DNA of 64,000 bases from Melitaea cinxia. Taxonomy: Eukaryota > Arthropoda > Insecta > Lepidoptera > Nymphalidae. The position numbers were made by a program, and so were the translations under genes. The DNA lies in the NCBI RefSeq assembly GCF_905220565.1, contig NC_059417.1, positions 11,394,518 to 11,458,517 of the forward strand. The letters run 5' to 3'. The notes beneath the pieces were generated by a model. That model saw nothing but the letters and a program-made list of their open reading frames with translations, ran no database searches and had not been told where the DNA came from. Of the stretch, positions 35,295 through 45,891 are shown in pieces (the first letter of the stretch is position 1; each line of letters opens with the position of its first letter).

Positions 35295-36525
35295 TAACCG
35301 ACTTCCAAAAAAGGAGGAGGTTCTCATTCGACTGTATTTTTTTTTATTTTTATGTATGTTACACTTTTGACCGGGTGGATTTCGACAATTTTTTTTTTAA
35401 TCGAAAGGTGGTGTGTGTCAATTGGTCCCATTTAATGTTTTCTAATGTTTACGCGAATTTTACTCATTTAATAAAACACTTTTTTCGGATTTTATCGCGG
35501 TTTATTGTTAACTTTTGATTCCCGACGTTTCGGATACTTTACAGCAACCATGGTCACGGGAGGACTGAGGTGTCAGACGTCCCAACGTTACAAAGTTATT
35601 CGAAACTACCCGACATACATCAATATCTTATATAGTCCTATCTACGCAGAATGTGCTAATATATTAGATTCGATAAACCACAGATCCTCGCAAAAGAACA
35701 CCGATTCCAACCAAGGATGATCCGTGAGGCTATTGAAATTAAAAAACATCCAAATTTCAATAGAGAAGATGGCTGGCAATTACCACCTGCTTGGGACCCC
35801 ATTATTAATATAATTAAATCAAAAACCAAGCATAATTCACCACAGATTAAAGACTCAATTAGCACATTCTGCGTAGATAGGACTATATAAGATATTGATG
35901 TATGTCGGGTAGTTTCGAATAACTTTGTAACGTTGGGACGTCTGACACCTCAGTCCTCCCGTGACCATGGTTGCTGTAAAGTATCCGAAACGTCGGGAAT
36001 CAAAAGTTAACAATAAACCGCGATAAAATCCGAAAAAGTGTTTTATTAAATGGTCCCATTTAAATTTATTTGAGATCTAACAACTAGTTTTCGAGTTATA
36101 TCTAATAATGCGTTTTTACTTGACGCTTTTTTCGTCGACTACGTTGTATTATACCGCATAACTTTCTACTGGATGTACCGATTTTGATATTTCTTTTTTT
36201 TGTTAGGAAGGAGATATTCCTAGTTTGGTACCATGATAAGGAAACCAGGATCTGATGATGGGATCCCAGAGAAATCGAGGGAAACTCTCGAAAATCCGCA
36301 ATAACTTATTACTGGGTGTACCGATTTTGATAATTTTTAATTTTATCGAAAGCGGGTGTTTATCATGTGGTCACATTTAAATTTTATCGAGATCTGATAA
36401 CTACTTTTTGAGTAATCTTTGATAACACGTAGTTACTTGACTATTTTTTCGTCGATCTACGTTGTATTACTCGTCGATGTAATTGAAGTCGGTTTTTTTT
36501 TCGTTTGCGAGCAAACACAATTATG
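35295..36525 (+). repeat. CCGACTTC-family repeat interrupted by a Penelope-like insertion
   Basis: Starts AACCGACTTCCAAAAAAGG and ends GAAGTCGGTTTTTTTTTCG with a GTTTGCGAGCAAAC hairpin. It is split at TGGTCCCATTTA (35423-35434 and 36051-36062) by the palindromic element at 35435-36050. Confidence 0.85.
35435..36050 (+). mobile_element. Penelope-like retroelement fragment with 196-bp inverted arms and 12-bp TSD
   Basis: Arms 35465-35660 and 35858-36052 are essentially perfect reverse complements (196 and 195 nt, one T length difference) around a 197-nt loop. On the plus strand the loop reads RMIREAIEIKKHPNF followed by NREDGWQLPPAWDPII, which I recognise as the C-terminal end of Penelope-type GIY-YIG proteins. 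The arms contain GACCATGGTTGCTGTAAAG and CCGAAACGTCGGG, typical of Penelope terminal repeats. Flanked by TGGTCCCATTTA on both sides. Confidence 0.75.
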
Positions 36526-36564
36526 TTCATATAGATTTGAAGATTGTACCATAGATTCGCCGAG

Positions 36565-36661
36565 AGAAATTTCGGCCCTCAGTTCCCGACAGGACTGCGG
36601 AAAACCGGGATGTTTGGCGCGAACTTAGGGAAGCCTATGTCCAGCAATGGACTGCAATAGG
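36565..36661 (+). repeat. deletion derivative of RTE, 3' end
   Basis: GGCCCTCAGTTCCCG from the RTE 5' region is joined directly to ACTGCGGAAAACCGGGATG from the end of its ORF, then GCGCGAACTTAGGGAAGCCT and GTCCAGCAATGGACTGCAAT. It is a different internal deletion from the common short form. Confidence 0.7.
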
Positions 36662-37099
36662 TATCACTTGAAGTGGTATATGTAATTAGTAGTTAATGCT
36701 TACATTTTATTTATTTTAAATTTTGTTGACAAAACTGTAACGCGCAAAGCGATCCCCACTCTGCCACCGAGCACTCAATGATGTTATACTGATCGTTATC
36801 GGGTGCTTATGATAACAACCGGCGGATTAATGATATTGTATGCTCAGATAAACATCCAATAAAAACGCCAAAACCAGATACAAATATTTATACAATTACA
36901 AATATACCGACAATCGGCAGTAAGGGAACTTCCGTACACAAGTACAGTCACTGAAATATTAAGATAAATCTTTGAAGTTACTCGTAAAATTGTAATGTAG
37001 CTTATGTGTCAAAGGATTTTAGACGAAATAGTGTCAGAACTGCATGCGGTAGTTAGTATACGTTAGTATACGAAGATAAAATGTGATGGATACCTACCT

Positions 37100-37272
37100 A
37101 TATATAATTACCGACTACGACGTCCTTGATCACAGACTGAGATTTAGTGCAAGTTCGTTTGTACGGACGCTCATTTTCCGTGCGTGTGCAAGTGTGTGCG
37201 AGGACACGCGCGCGTGTTGTGCGTTCGTATGTGTGTAAGTGCGTGCGTGCAAGCGTGGGTCCGAGTGTGCGT
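37100..37272 (+). promoter_or_regulatory. candidate plus-strand TATA promoter and first exon
   Basis: A TATATAAT box at about 37100-37107 lies some 30 bp before GATCACAGACTG. It is followed by about 140 bp of TG- and CpG-richer sequence that ends in a consensus 5' splice site, GTGC|GTGAGTAC, at 37271. No ORF of note lies inside, so it would be a 5' UTR exon of an unknown gene reading rightward, divergent from OSGIN. No downstream coding exon was identified, and the signals could be chance. Confidence 0.25.
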
Positions 37273-37289
37273 GAGTACTAGTTTGTGTA

Positions 37290-38940
37290 TGCTCTCATTT
37301 TATGGTAGTTACCGTATAATAAAATATGATTGAATCATGGCATGAGAGAGTACTCAATCAATTCATATGTCGCGTCGTTCGTTATTGCACGTGTTTTCTT
37401 CATGTTCACTTGACGTCTCGTCCTGCTGTCAATAACAAGCAGATCATAACTGTCATAGGCACTTGATTTAATATGTTCATTTTGTATATGTGTGTTCTTA
37501 TAATCATTTTTAAAAATGTGTGATGTTTAAGAACGTACCATATCACACATTGCACCCCCATTGGTCCCCAACAAATATTTGCTTTCCCGGAAATTTAGTT
37601 TGATATAACGAAAGCGATGCTTCAAGTGATATTAATAGATTAGATAATTATGAGATACCTAGCGTGTGTTATTTACATAAGCCGATAAGTGTATGTGTTT
37701 GTCATTGTATGATGTAATATTAATTTTATTGTATGCGATAAATCTGTGTAAGTATTGAAATTTCAGAGGTATATTAATGTTACATTAGGATTTATGGCAA
37801 GTCTGTTTATTGTGATATAACTGGCTATATAACATCTAGCTAAGGATATAAAGACTGAGCAGTAGTAAATATAAATGATTAAATTCGTCTAGAATACTAA
37901 TACTGATTATTATAGGTCTTATTTCAATAAATGAATATCTTTGACATGTCACACGGTCGTAAGATAGGCATTAAAACGGCCATGTAATAGGAAACAGCCG
38001 ACTGATACATACATATATTTTTAAATATTATATAAGTATATATTATACATATATACATAGGTATAAAAATAAACGTTACGCTCGGACTCACGGTGTCAAC
38101 CTACTACCGGAGAGCCACAAACATCTACGCCAATATAGAACAAAATAAATTAATAGTAATTAATGTAAAACTATGCAATAAAAATGATAATAACTTAACA
38201 TCTGTGTTCAACATCGATATAAATTAAATGTATTAAAATTCCTAAAAAAATATTAAATAATAATTTGAAAATTAAATCAAATACTAAAACATTTAAGGCT
38301 GCTGTTTCACTACAAACGACCGTGATGTTAAATAGCCTACAATATGTAATAACAAATAAATAATAGAAAATTAACAGTGAAAATTAATTTGAGTTTATGG
38401 ACCAAATAAAAAACTACAAATTTTCTTACTTACATTACTATAGATAATACTTTATTTAAGCAATATAATAATCATTCTTATCGTGTACTAACCATAAACA
38501 TTTAAAATGCAACGAGGCTATTGATATAAAAACAACTAAAATTAACAACGTAATTTAATATTTCTATTGAACTACTTTCATTTCACGTAAGGTACATATA
38601 TCTAGTAACTATAAGAAATTAACCTTGTACGAATAAAGAGGGGGGTGGGGGGGATTAACCCCACCCGCCCACGCGCACGTGTCAACACGACAGGCGTTAA
38701 TACTTCAGCACGTGATCTATAGATGTATCGATACACGCCCTTTCATTACTATACACGTATATAAATACTAGACGATATTTGTGATTATGTTCAGACTTTT
38801 ATTAATTGTCCTTTTTATATTATTATTCCAGCGTGATGTTTTACAGCCTATTTAGCCAATAAATAGCCTTTTAAACATAATATTATTAACTATACCCATA
38901 TTATTCAACTCGAGACGGGTTTTTCAATTTGTTTGACTAT
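37290..38940. other. intergenic or intronic, nothing recognised
   Basis: AT-rich sequence with no exon-like frame on either strand and no match to the window's repeat families. A G-rich run (GGGGTGGGGGGG) sits at 38641-38653. Confidence 0.4.
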
Positions 38941-38997
38941 AATTGTGTTTGCTCGCAAACAAAAAAAAAACCGACTTCAATCACATCGAAGAGTAAT

Positions 38998-40767
38998 TTA
39001 TTTATTTATTTATTTTATAGGCAATCCGACAGCGTTATGTTACAATAGTATGTTACAATATAATTTACAAATATGGCCAAAATAGGATCACACTGATATA
39101 TAAAAATATTATTCTTTATAAATTACATAACTAGACACTATATTTAAAAAATAACAGAAAGTAATGAAAAGTAAACGGCTATGTTCCGTCTCCTCCACTG
39201 CAGTTAGAGGTGAGTGTAAGACATGAAAAGGTGAATGCGTGTTCGTGTAGGTGTGTGCATGTAAGACGAAGGTGTATTAGTGTGGGTTTGTGTATAAATC
39301 TGTAGGTGCTGGTTTTGAATATTTTTGATAATACTACGAAAAATGCATCATTTTGATTTCTTTTTTAAGTGCCGTCTTCGTTCTTAGGTAAAACAGGTCT
39401 AAGTTTGGATAGTGCGTGTTATACGTATTGACAATACGGCAGAGGACCGAGTTACGTGCGTAATTAGTTCTTACTAGAGGTGTATGGAACAATGGTTTAA
39501 TATGTCTAGAGCGTCTTGATGGTATTCGGAATTCAATCTGGGATAAAAGCTCACTGCAATCTATTTTCCCACTCACGATATCATGCAATAGGATAATATC
39601 GTACTGCTTACGACGTTGGGATAGGGATTCTATTTGGTAGTGTTTACATGAATCAACATAGGTGGGACAGATTCTGTAACTTTTGAAATTTAAAAGTTTT
39701 ATAAAAATTTTTCTGGAGTGATTCAATCCTGTCGATGTGTACATTGTATACAGGGGCCCATATACTACAAGCGTATTCCAGTATAGTTCGAACGAAGCAG
39801 AAGTATAAAATTTTGATACAACCTGTATTTTTAAATGTGTTGCAAACTCGTGATATGAAACCTAGTTGACTATATGCTTTAGAAATTATTGTATCGATAT
39901 TATTTACAAAAGTCATTTTGGAATCTAGTATCACCCCTAGGTCTCGAACAGAATCGACTTTTACGATGGGGACATTGTTAATAGCATAAGTATATAATAT
40001 AGGATTCTTTTTACGAGTGAAAGTAATTTGATGACATTTAGCTGTGTTTACAGTGATACGATTAGTTAAATAATATATGTATAGATTATTTAGGTCACAT
40101 TGTATTTTGTGGCAATCAGTGATGTTATTAATTTTTAAATAAATCTTCTTGTCGTCAGCAAATATTATAAATTTAGAGTAAGTTAAACATGAACCAATAT
40201 CGTAGAGATACGCATTGAAGAGTAATGGACCCAGTATAGACCCCTGAGGAACTCCAGAAATAACTGAAACGTAAGAACTTTGCACTCTTCCCAAGGTTAT
40301 GGCTTGACTGCTATTTGTTACGTACGAGCTTATCCATCTAAAAAGGTCACCTCTTATACCCAGGGCATGCAACTTGTGTAACAGAATTACGTGATCAACC
40401 CTGTCGAACGCCTTTTCAAAATCTGTGTATATAGCGTCAACTTGAATACCACTATCCATTGAGCGAAAGATGTAATCTGTGAATACCATTAAATTGCTTA
40501 CAGTAGAATGCCTCTTCATAAATCCATGTTGCTCATCCGGGATCGAAGAGAGAATTAACGGACTTATAGATTGGTATACTAATTTTTCGAAGACTTTACA
40601 AAATAAGTTTAATTTTGAGATTGGCCGATAATTCTCAATCCGACCACGGGAACCACTTTTATGAATGGGTATAACTAACGCTTCTTTCCAGATACTAGGA
40701 AAAGTGCCAAAAACGTTTAAAGAAAGATTAAAAATTAAGGTCAACGGCTTAGCTAGGCAAGAAGCAC
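38998..40767 (-). mobile_element. 5'-truncated Jockey-clade LINE
   Basis: Lies between AGTAAT at 38992-38997 and 40768-40773. The 3' end has a TAAATAAATAAATAAAT tail read on the minus strand. It contains only the reverse transcriptase half of ORF2; the endonuclease and ORF1 are missing. Confidence 0.85.
39334..40767 (-). pseudogene. Jockey-type reverse transcriptase, frameshifted
   Basis: The first frame covers RT motifs NYRPISKLN, DEQHGFMKRHSTVSNL, YTDFEKAFDRVDH, SGVPQGSILGPLLFN and IIFADDKKIYL. Near 39704-39712 a single-base change in a run of A and T shifts the frame, and the C-terminal part continues in the next frame as FIKLLNFKSYRICPTYVDS to a stop at 39334. The N-terminus is lost by truncation. 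Confidence 0.82.
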
Positions 40768-41344
40768 AGTAATACAACGTAGATCGACGAAAAAATAGTC
40801 AAGTAACTGCGTGTTATCAAAGATTACTCAAAAAGTAGTTATCAGATCTCAATAAAATTTGTATGTGACTACATGACAAACATCAGCTTTCGATTAAATT
40901 AAAAATTATTAAAATCGGTACACCCAGTAAAAAGTTATTGCGGATTTTCAAGAATTTCCATCAATTTCTCTGGGATCCCATTATCAGATCCTGGTTTCCT
41001 TATCATGATACCAAACTAGGGATATCTCCTTTCGAACAGAAAAAGAATTATCAAAATCGGTACACCCAGTAGAAAGTTATGCGGTATAAATACAACGTAG
41101 GTCGACGAAAAAAGCGTCAAGTAAAAACGCATTATTAGATATAGCTCGAAAAGTAGTTGTTAGATCTCAAATAAATTTAAATGGGACCAATTGGCACACA
41201 TCACCTTTCGATTAAAAGAAAATTTGTCGAAATCGCTTCAGCCAGTCAAAAGTTCTGATGTAACATACATAAAAAAAAAAAAATACAGTCGAATTGAGAA
41301 CCTCCTCCTTTTTTCCTTGGAAGTCGGTTAAAAAATAAATATAG

Positions 41345-41500
41345 AAGAGCCCAATGTTCGAGGGTTTAAAGCCCTGTGTCGGGAATCCAGACACACACAC
41401 AATACAAACATAAATGCCATAACCTCTGCAAATATCTGTATGGTCTACAACTCCACACAAAGATCCGTCATAAACGGGAATCGATCGCTGGCACAACAGT
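41345..41500. repeat. SINE-like fragment
   Basis: CCTGTGTCGGGAATCCAGACACACACAC-type sequence, described not quoted in full, followed by a region similar in order to 25195-25435. Weak. Confidence 0.3.
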
Positions 41501-41624
41501 TTATTGCTGATTATTTGAACGACTCGTTATTATATCATGTATCATATCTATATATTTGACGGTAAATATATATTATAATTTATTAATTAACGAGCATACC
41601 GTGCGCGCGTTGCTAAACTTTTTT

Positions 41625-41760
41625 TTATTTATTTTTTTGGTCGTACAAACTCAGAAATCTGTGTAGGCTCATGCACAACACTTTGTTAAAAATCATGACA
41701 TGCTCAAATGCATAGTTTACGGTTCTATAAAGGATATACAGACAGACATTCATATATAGA
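41625..41760 (+). repeat. dispersed repeat shared with 11788-11908
   Basis: Aligns with the 11.8-kb copy from the GGTC-TAC-AACTCAGAAA motif through ATGCATAGTTTACGGTTCTA to the CAGACA end. Confidence 0.6.
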
Positions 41761-41807
41761 TTTTTATCCATGAAATTTTAATCATAGTATCCTACACCTT
41801 TTTGTAT

Positions 41808-42154
41808 TATCATCATCATCATCATCATCATCATTTCAGCCTATCGCAGTCCACTGCTGGACATAGGCCTCCACAAGTTCGCGCCAAAAATGCGTGAACT
41901 CATGTGTTTTGCCCATAGTCACCACGCTGGGCAGGCGGGTTGGTGACCGCAGGGCTGGCTTTGTCACACATAAGACGCTGCTGTCCGTCGTCGACCCGTG
42001 TGTTTCAAAGCCAGCGGTTAGATGGTTATCCCGCCATCGGTCGGCTTCTTAAGTTCCAAGGTGGTAGTGGAACTTTGTTATGCCCTAGTCGCCTCTTAGG
42101 ACACGTACGGGAAGAGAGGGGGTGGCTATATTCTTTGGTGCCGTAGCCACACAG
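41808..42154 (-). mobile_element. short internally deleted RTE derivative with 13-bp TSD
   Basis: Flanked by CACCTTTTTGTAT at 41795-41807 and 42155-42167. Same composite of 5' UTR and 3' end as at 23.8 and 34.6 kb, in reverse, with a (CAT)n tail of about eight repeats at its 3' end. Confidence 0.9.
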
Positions 42155-42167
42155 CACCTTTTTGTAT

Positions 42168-42315
42168 ATCACTGGGGTATCAAACAAGTGTATGATGCGT
42201 ACGGTAAACGTAACCTTAGCGTATAGACGCGATAACAGAACCATCCCTAGCGTATTACTGCACCGACCCTCCCCACTCACCCACAGGAGCACGACACTAC
42301 TTGATAGTTGTATTA
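42168..42315 (+). repeat. CAAGCGTACGG-family repeat, degenerate
   Basis: ATCAAACAAGTGTATGATGCG, the TAGCGTATAGACGCG segment and CCACAGGAGCACGACACTACT (first and last split only by description) follow the family order. About 150 bp remain. Confidence 0.5.
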
Positions 42316-42638
42316 GGGGGGCATCCATTAATTACGTGAGCCTATTTCCGATCAGTTTAGACCCCTCTTAGGTGAGATTTAGTGAGATTTGCCTGGACCC
42401 CCCCCTCCCCTTACGTGAGATCGACGGGAAATAATAAATTGTTCAAGTATACTATAATTAATTTATTTAAATTAAATAAAGTTCAAAGCAAAAACTTAAT
42501 GATTATGAGATTTATTTTAGCGGGCAATTTGGACACTTAAAAAAATTTTCTTTCTGTCTGTATTATTTTATATTTTTTGAAGTTGATGTGAGATTTTCGA
42601 TTATCCCCCCTCGGATATGATAATGGATGTCCCCGTAT
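42316..42638. mobile_element. MITE-like element with inverted ends
   Basis: Left end GGGGGGCATCCATTAATTACG and right end (reverse) GGGGACATCCATTATCATATC (each split only by description) are imperfect inverted repeats. No coding capacity. The target duplication is unclear. Confidence 0.5.
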
Positions 42639-42754
42639 ATAAGCAGAAACAAGTCATCAATCTAATATAACCCAAATTCCAGTGACATATGAGTGACACT
42701 ACGAACTCGAGTCAAGGACTCGCTTACAACTAGAACAACAATTAAATACTTTTT

Positions 42755-43000
42755 TAACCGACTTCAAAAAAGGAGTTATGAACCGATTTTGATAATTCTT
42801 TTTTTATTGGAAAGGATATATTCCAGGGGTGGTACCATGATAAAGAAACCAGGATCTGATGATGGGATTCCAGAGAAATCGAGGGGAACCCTAGAAAATC
42901 GTAGTGACGACTAGTGTGTTTGTTAATTTTTTTCGTCAACTTACGTTGTATTACTTGTCGATGTAATTGAAGTCGTTTTGTTTTACGTTAGCGAGCAAAC
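42755..43000 (+). repeat. CCGACTTC-family repeat, internally deleted
   Basis: Runs from TTTAACCGACTTCAAAAAAGG (split only by description) to GAAGTCGTTTTGTTTTACG and a GTTAGCGAGCAAAC end, with GGAAAGGATATATTCC and GATGATGGGATTCCAGAGAAA (split) between. Confidence 0.75.
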
Positions 43001-43184
43001 AATTATTGACTCTTTAAATTACCTTCTTATCATTTGTTATTATATTACATTACTATATATGTCAAGCATTATAATTACTGTATTTCAAACTTTATTAGTT
43101 TCATAAATGTTCATGTGTTCTTAATTTTATTAAAGGATAGAACTTTTTATACAATTTATATAATATTTTTATATATAATATAAT

Positions 43185-44287
43185 ATATATAAAAGCGAAA
43201 GGTCACTCACTCATCACGAAATCTCTGAAACTATAACACCTACACAAACTTGAAATTTGGCAGGTAGGATCCTTATAGGACGTAGACATCCGCTAAGAAC
43301 GGCTTTTACGAAATTCAACCCCTAAGGGAGTAAAACGGGGGTTGCAAGTTTGTATGAAGGTCCTATGTTTTTGAAGTAAGAGACTTGAAATTTAAAATGT
43401 ATGCTCTATAAATGGTAGAAAGGTAACCAAATAACCTATCTTTAGAAATCAACTCTCTTTTGGAGTTAAAACGGGGGATGGTAGGTTGACTCACTCATCA
43501 CGAAACCTCCGAAACTATAACAGCTATAAACTTTAAATTTGGCGGGTAGGTTCCTTATAGGGCGTAGACATCCGCTAAGAACTGATTTTACGAATATCGT
43601 CCCCTAAGTGGATAAAACGGGGGTCGGAAGTTTGTATGAAAGTCTTATGTTTTTGAAGTAAGAGACTTGAAATTTAAAATATATGCTCTATAGATGGTGA
43701 AAAGGTGTCCAAATAATGCATCGTAACCTATACATACAAAAGAACTCAAAAACCGCTGGATGGTCTATCCATCCAGGTTGGACAAACATAAAATTTGGCT
43801 GGGAGGTAGATTATAGTTAGCAGACGTCCGCTAAGAAAGGATTTTACGATATTCCACCGCTAACGGGGTTTAATTGGGGTTGATAGTTTGTATGAAACAT
43901 ATACAGCCTGAAAATAACTATTAAATTATACTAAATTGTGCCTTTGAAAAAGTTACTCAGAGTGATAAGCATTTCAAGTGACTGAAATAAAAAAATAATT
44001 TGCGTTAAGCATTTTAATAGTAATGCATATCTTTATAACCACGCGGGCGTAGTCTCGCGGGCAACAGTTAGTGTATTATAAAACAAAATCTCCAAAAGCG
44101 TATGTGATCGATTCCCTCAAAATCTACTGAACGGATTTTCATGCGGTTTCACCAATGGAGAGAGGGCTTCAAGAGGAAGGTTTATGGAACGGCTAAGCCT
44201 ATTTTTATGAGAGTTTCACTGGAAGTTTGCCGGGAAAACTTTGCGAAACACTGATTTCAACGCGGGCGAAGCCGTGGGCACAGCTAG
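43185..44287 (+). mobile_element. Helitron-like nonautonomous elements, composite
   Basis: Begins ATATAAAAGCGAAAGGTCACT (split only by description). The segment AACTTGAAATTTGGCAGGTAG... recurs at 43240, 43525 and 43790. Ends of the type CGCGGGCGTAGTCTCGCGGG plus CAACAGTTAGT (44061) and CGCGGGCGAAGCCGTGGGC plus ACAGCTAGT (44287) mark two 3' termini of the Lep1-like Helitron class. Confidence 0.6.
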
Positions 44288-44288
44288 T

Positions 44289-44503
44289 CTAATATATAAA
44301 ATTCTCGTGTCGCGGTGTTTATAGTTAAACTCCTCCGAAACGGCTTGACCGATTCTCATGAAATTTTGTGTGCATATTGGGTAGGTCTGAGAATCGAACA
44401 ACATTTATTTTTCATCCCCCTAAGTTATAACTGGGGGGGGGGGGGGTATGAGGAAGTTAATAACATATATAGCAAAATAACGTTTGCGGGGTCAGCTAGT
44501 ATG
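44289..44503 (+). mobile_element. Helitron-like nonautonomous element
   Basis: Starts TAATATATAAAATTCTCGTG and ends GGGGTCAGCTAGT. It aligns along its length with 28905-29107, including the G(13) run and AACATATATAGCAAA. It follows directly on the preceding Helitron-like terminus. Confidence 0.65.
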
Positions 44504-44636
44504 TATGCTATGTACAATTGCATAACATACATAATATAGCAAAGCTATCAGCAGATTAAAAATGAAACCTACTGAGAAGTACCGACAAAAACCTCAAACT
44601 TTTTTTTATTAATTGAATAAATTGTTCCCTTATATG

Positions 44637-45112
44637 TGCTACGTGTTAAAAAATTGTTCGTTGGGTTAGAGAGTCACCCACAATTCCTAACACGAGACAA
44701 CAAGAGAGAGAGTAAAAAAAATCCTACAGAAATCTTAATTTTTTTTTTCAAAACACACAAAATCACCTTACACTAAAGCAAAACTGAAACCTATAAGAAC
44801 TACAATGACTCACCCACAATTAATTGCACTCAGATCCCATGACGGCGAGAGAAACCAACCCAAAAAAAAAAAGAAAAGAGCAAAAAGGGAAAAAGAGGCC
44901 GCAAACACTCGCCCTGAGGCTTATATACCCTAGCATACCCCGCGCGTCGCGACACAACTACCCCCTAAGGTGAACCGCGACGTAATACAATACGAGGGTA
45001 TTCCAAAATTAAATCAGTCGCCTAGAAAAAGTAAATAGCAACGCTAATGCATAACTGTGCTATTATACATCAGCAGGAACGAAACCAGGCGCTATTAAAA
45101 ATATATGCTACA
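44637..45112 (-). repeat. 3' LTR of gypsy element
   Basis: 476 bp, starting TGCTACGTGTTAAAA on the plus strand. It contains TATATACCC and an ACACGAGACAACAAG segment and is identical to the right-hand LTR as far as I can compare. Confidence 0.92.
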
Positions 45113-45891
45113 ATACCCCCCCCGACAGAGAAGAATTTTGCATCTCTGGCAAAATTCTAAAAAAAAAACTAATGTAAGGAGAGAATCTGGTAAGCTCAGG
45201 AAGGGATTATAAAATTTAACTCCATACTAAGAGAAAAAAAAATTTTTTTGATAGATTAATCATGAGAGATAATCGAATTACAAAAACACCACATATAATT
45301 TTGAATTCACTGCAACACTGTCTTACGACCCAATCATACGTCACTAACATACAACATCCTGAAATTCAACTATCAATGTGCGTTAACCGACCTAGACAAT
45401 TAACGCCCTGACACTCAGAGTGACGGTCTATAAATGAGCACCACTCAGCAGCTACTTAAAATTTTTAATTTAACAATTTTTTTTTTTTTTAATCCATATT
45501 TAATACCGTATTCCCGATGTAGGCTTTAGAATGTGCATAACACAATTAGAATCGAATATATATTCGATAGAATAAAATAATATGTGGAATCGCCACCCGT
45601 TCCAGAGTTAAGTTGTAACACAACAACGACAACAACTTATGGCGTAGGCTTTAAACAAAATAATATGAGTGAGCAGATACGTTAAAGATGCACCCAACAC
45701 ACACAAATTAAGTTATTGCTCAGTGGAATAACTCAACAAAAATAAACACCAAAAGTACATTAGAGATGTACCCAACACACAACTATCATAAGTCATGTAC
45801 TTGTATAAGCACAAAATAAAAAAATGAGATCATCACCCGTCTCAAAAATGGAATACGTAATATAGATTTAAAACAAAAAGAAAACACAATA
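45113..45891 (-). other. gypsy 3' untranslated region
   Basis: Non-coding region between the pol stop and the 3' LTR. It contains two similar segments (GATGCACCCAACACACA and GATGTACCCAACACACA, about 65 bp apart) and ends in the polypurine tract. Confidence 0.75.

Larger units (their letters stand above)
38945..41335 (-). repeat. CCGACTTC-family repeat interrupted by a Jockey-type LINE
   Basis: Its left end is GTGTTTGCTCGCAAAC plus AAACCGACTTCAATCACATCG (second split only by description), and it resumes at 40774 with ACAACGTAGATCGACGAAAAA (split) to the GGAAGTCGGTTAAAA end at 41335. AGTAAT is duplicated at the two insertion points. Confidence 0.82.

Noticed and set aside
35940..36000. Intact hammerhead ribozyme in the Penelope arms
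   Set aside because: CGAAACGTC is present but no CTGANGA core is found at the right distance.
45113..45891. env-like third ORF of the gypsy element
   Set aside because: No open frame of useful length or membrane-protein features between pol and the LTR.
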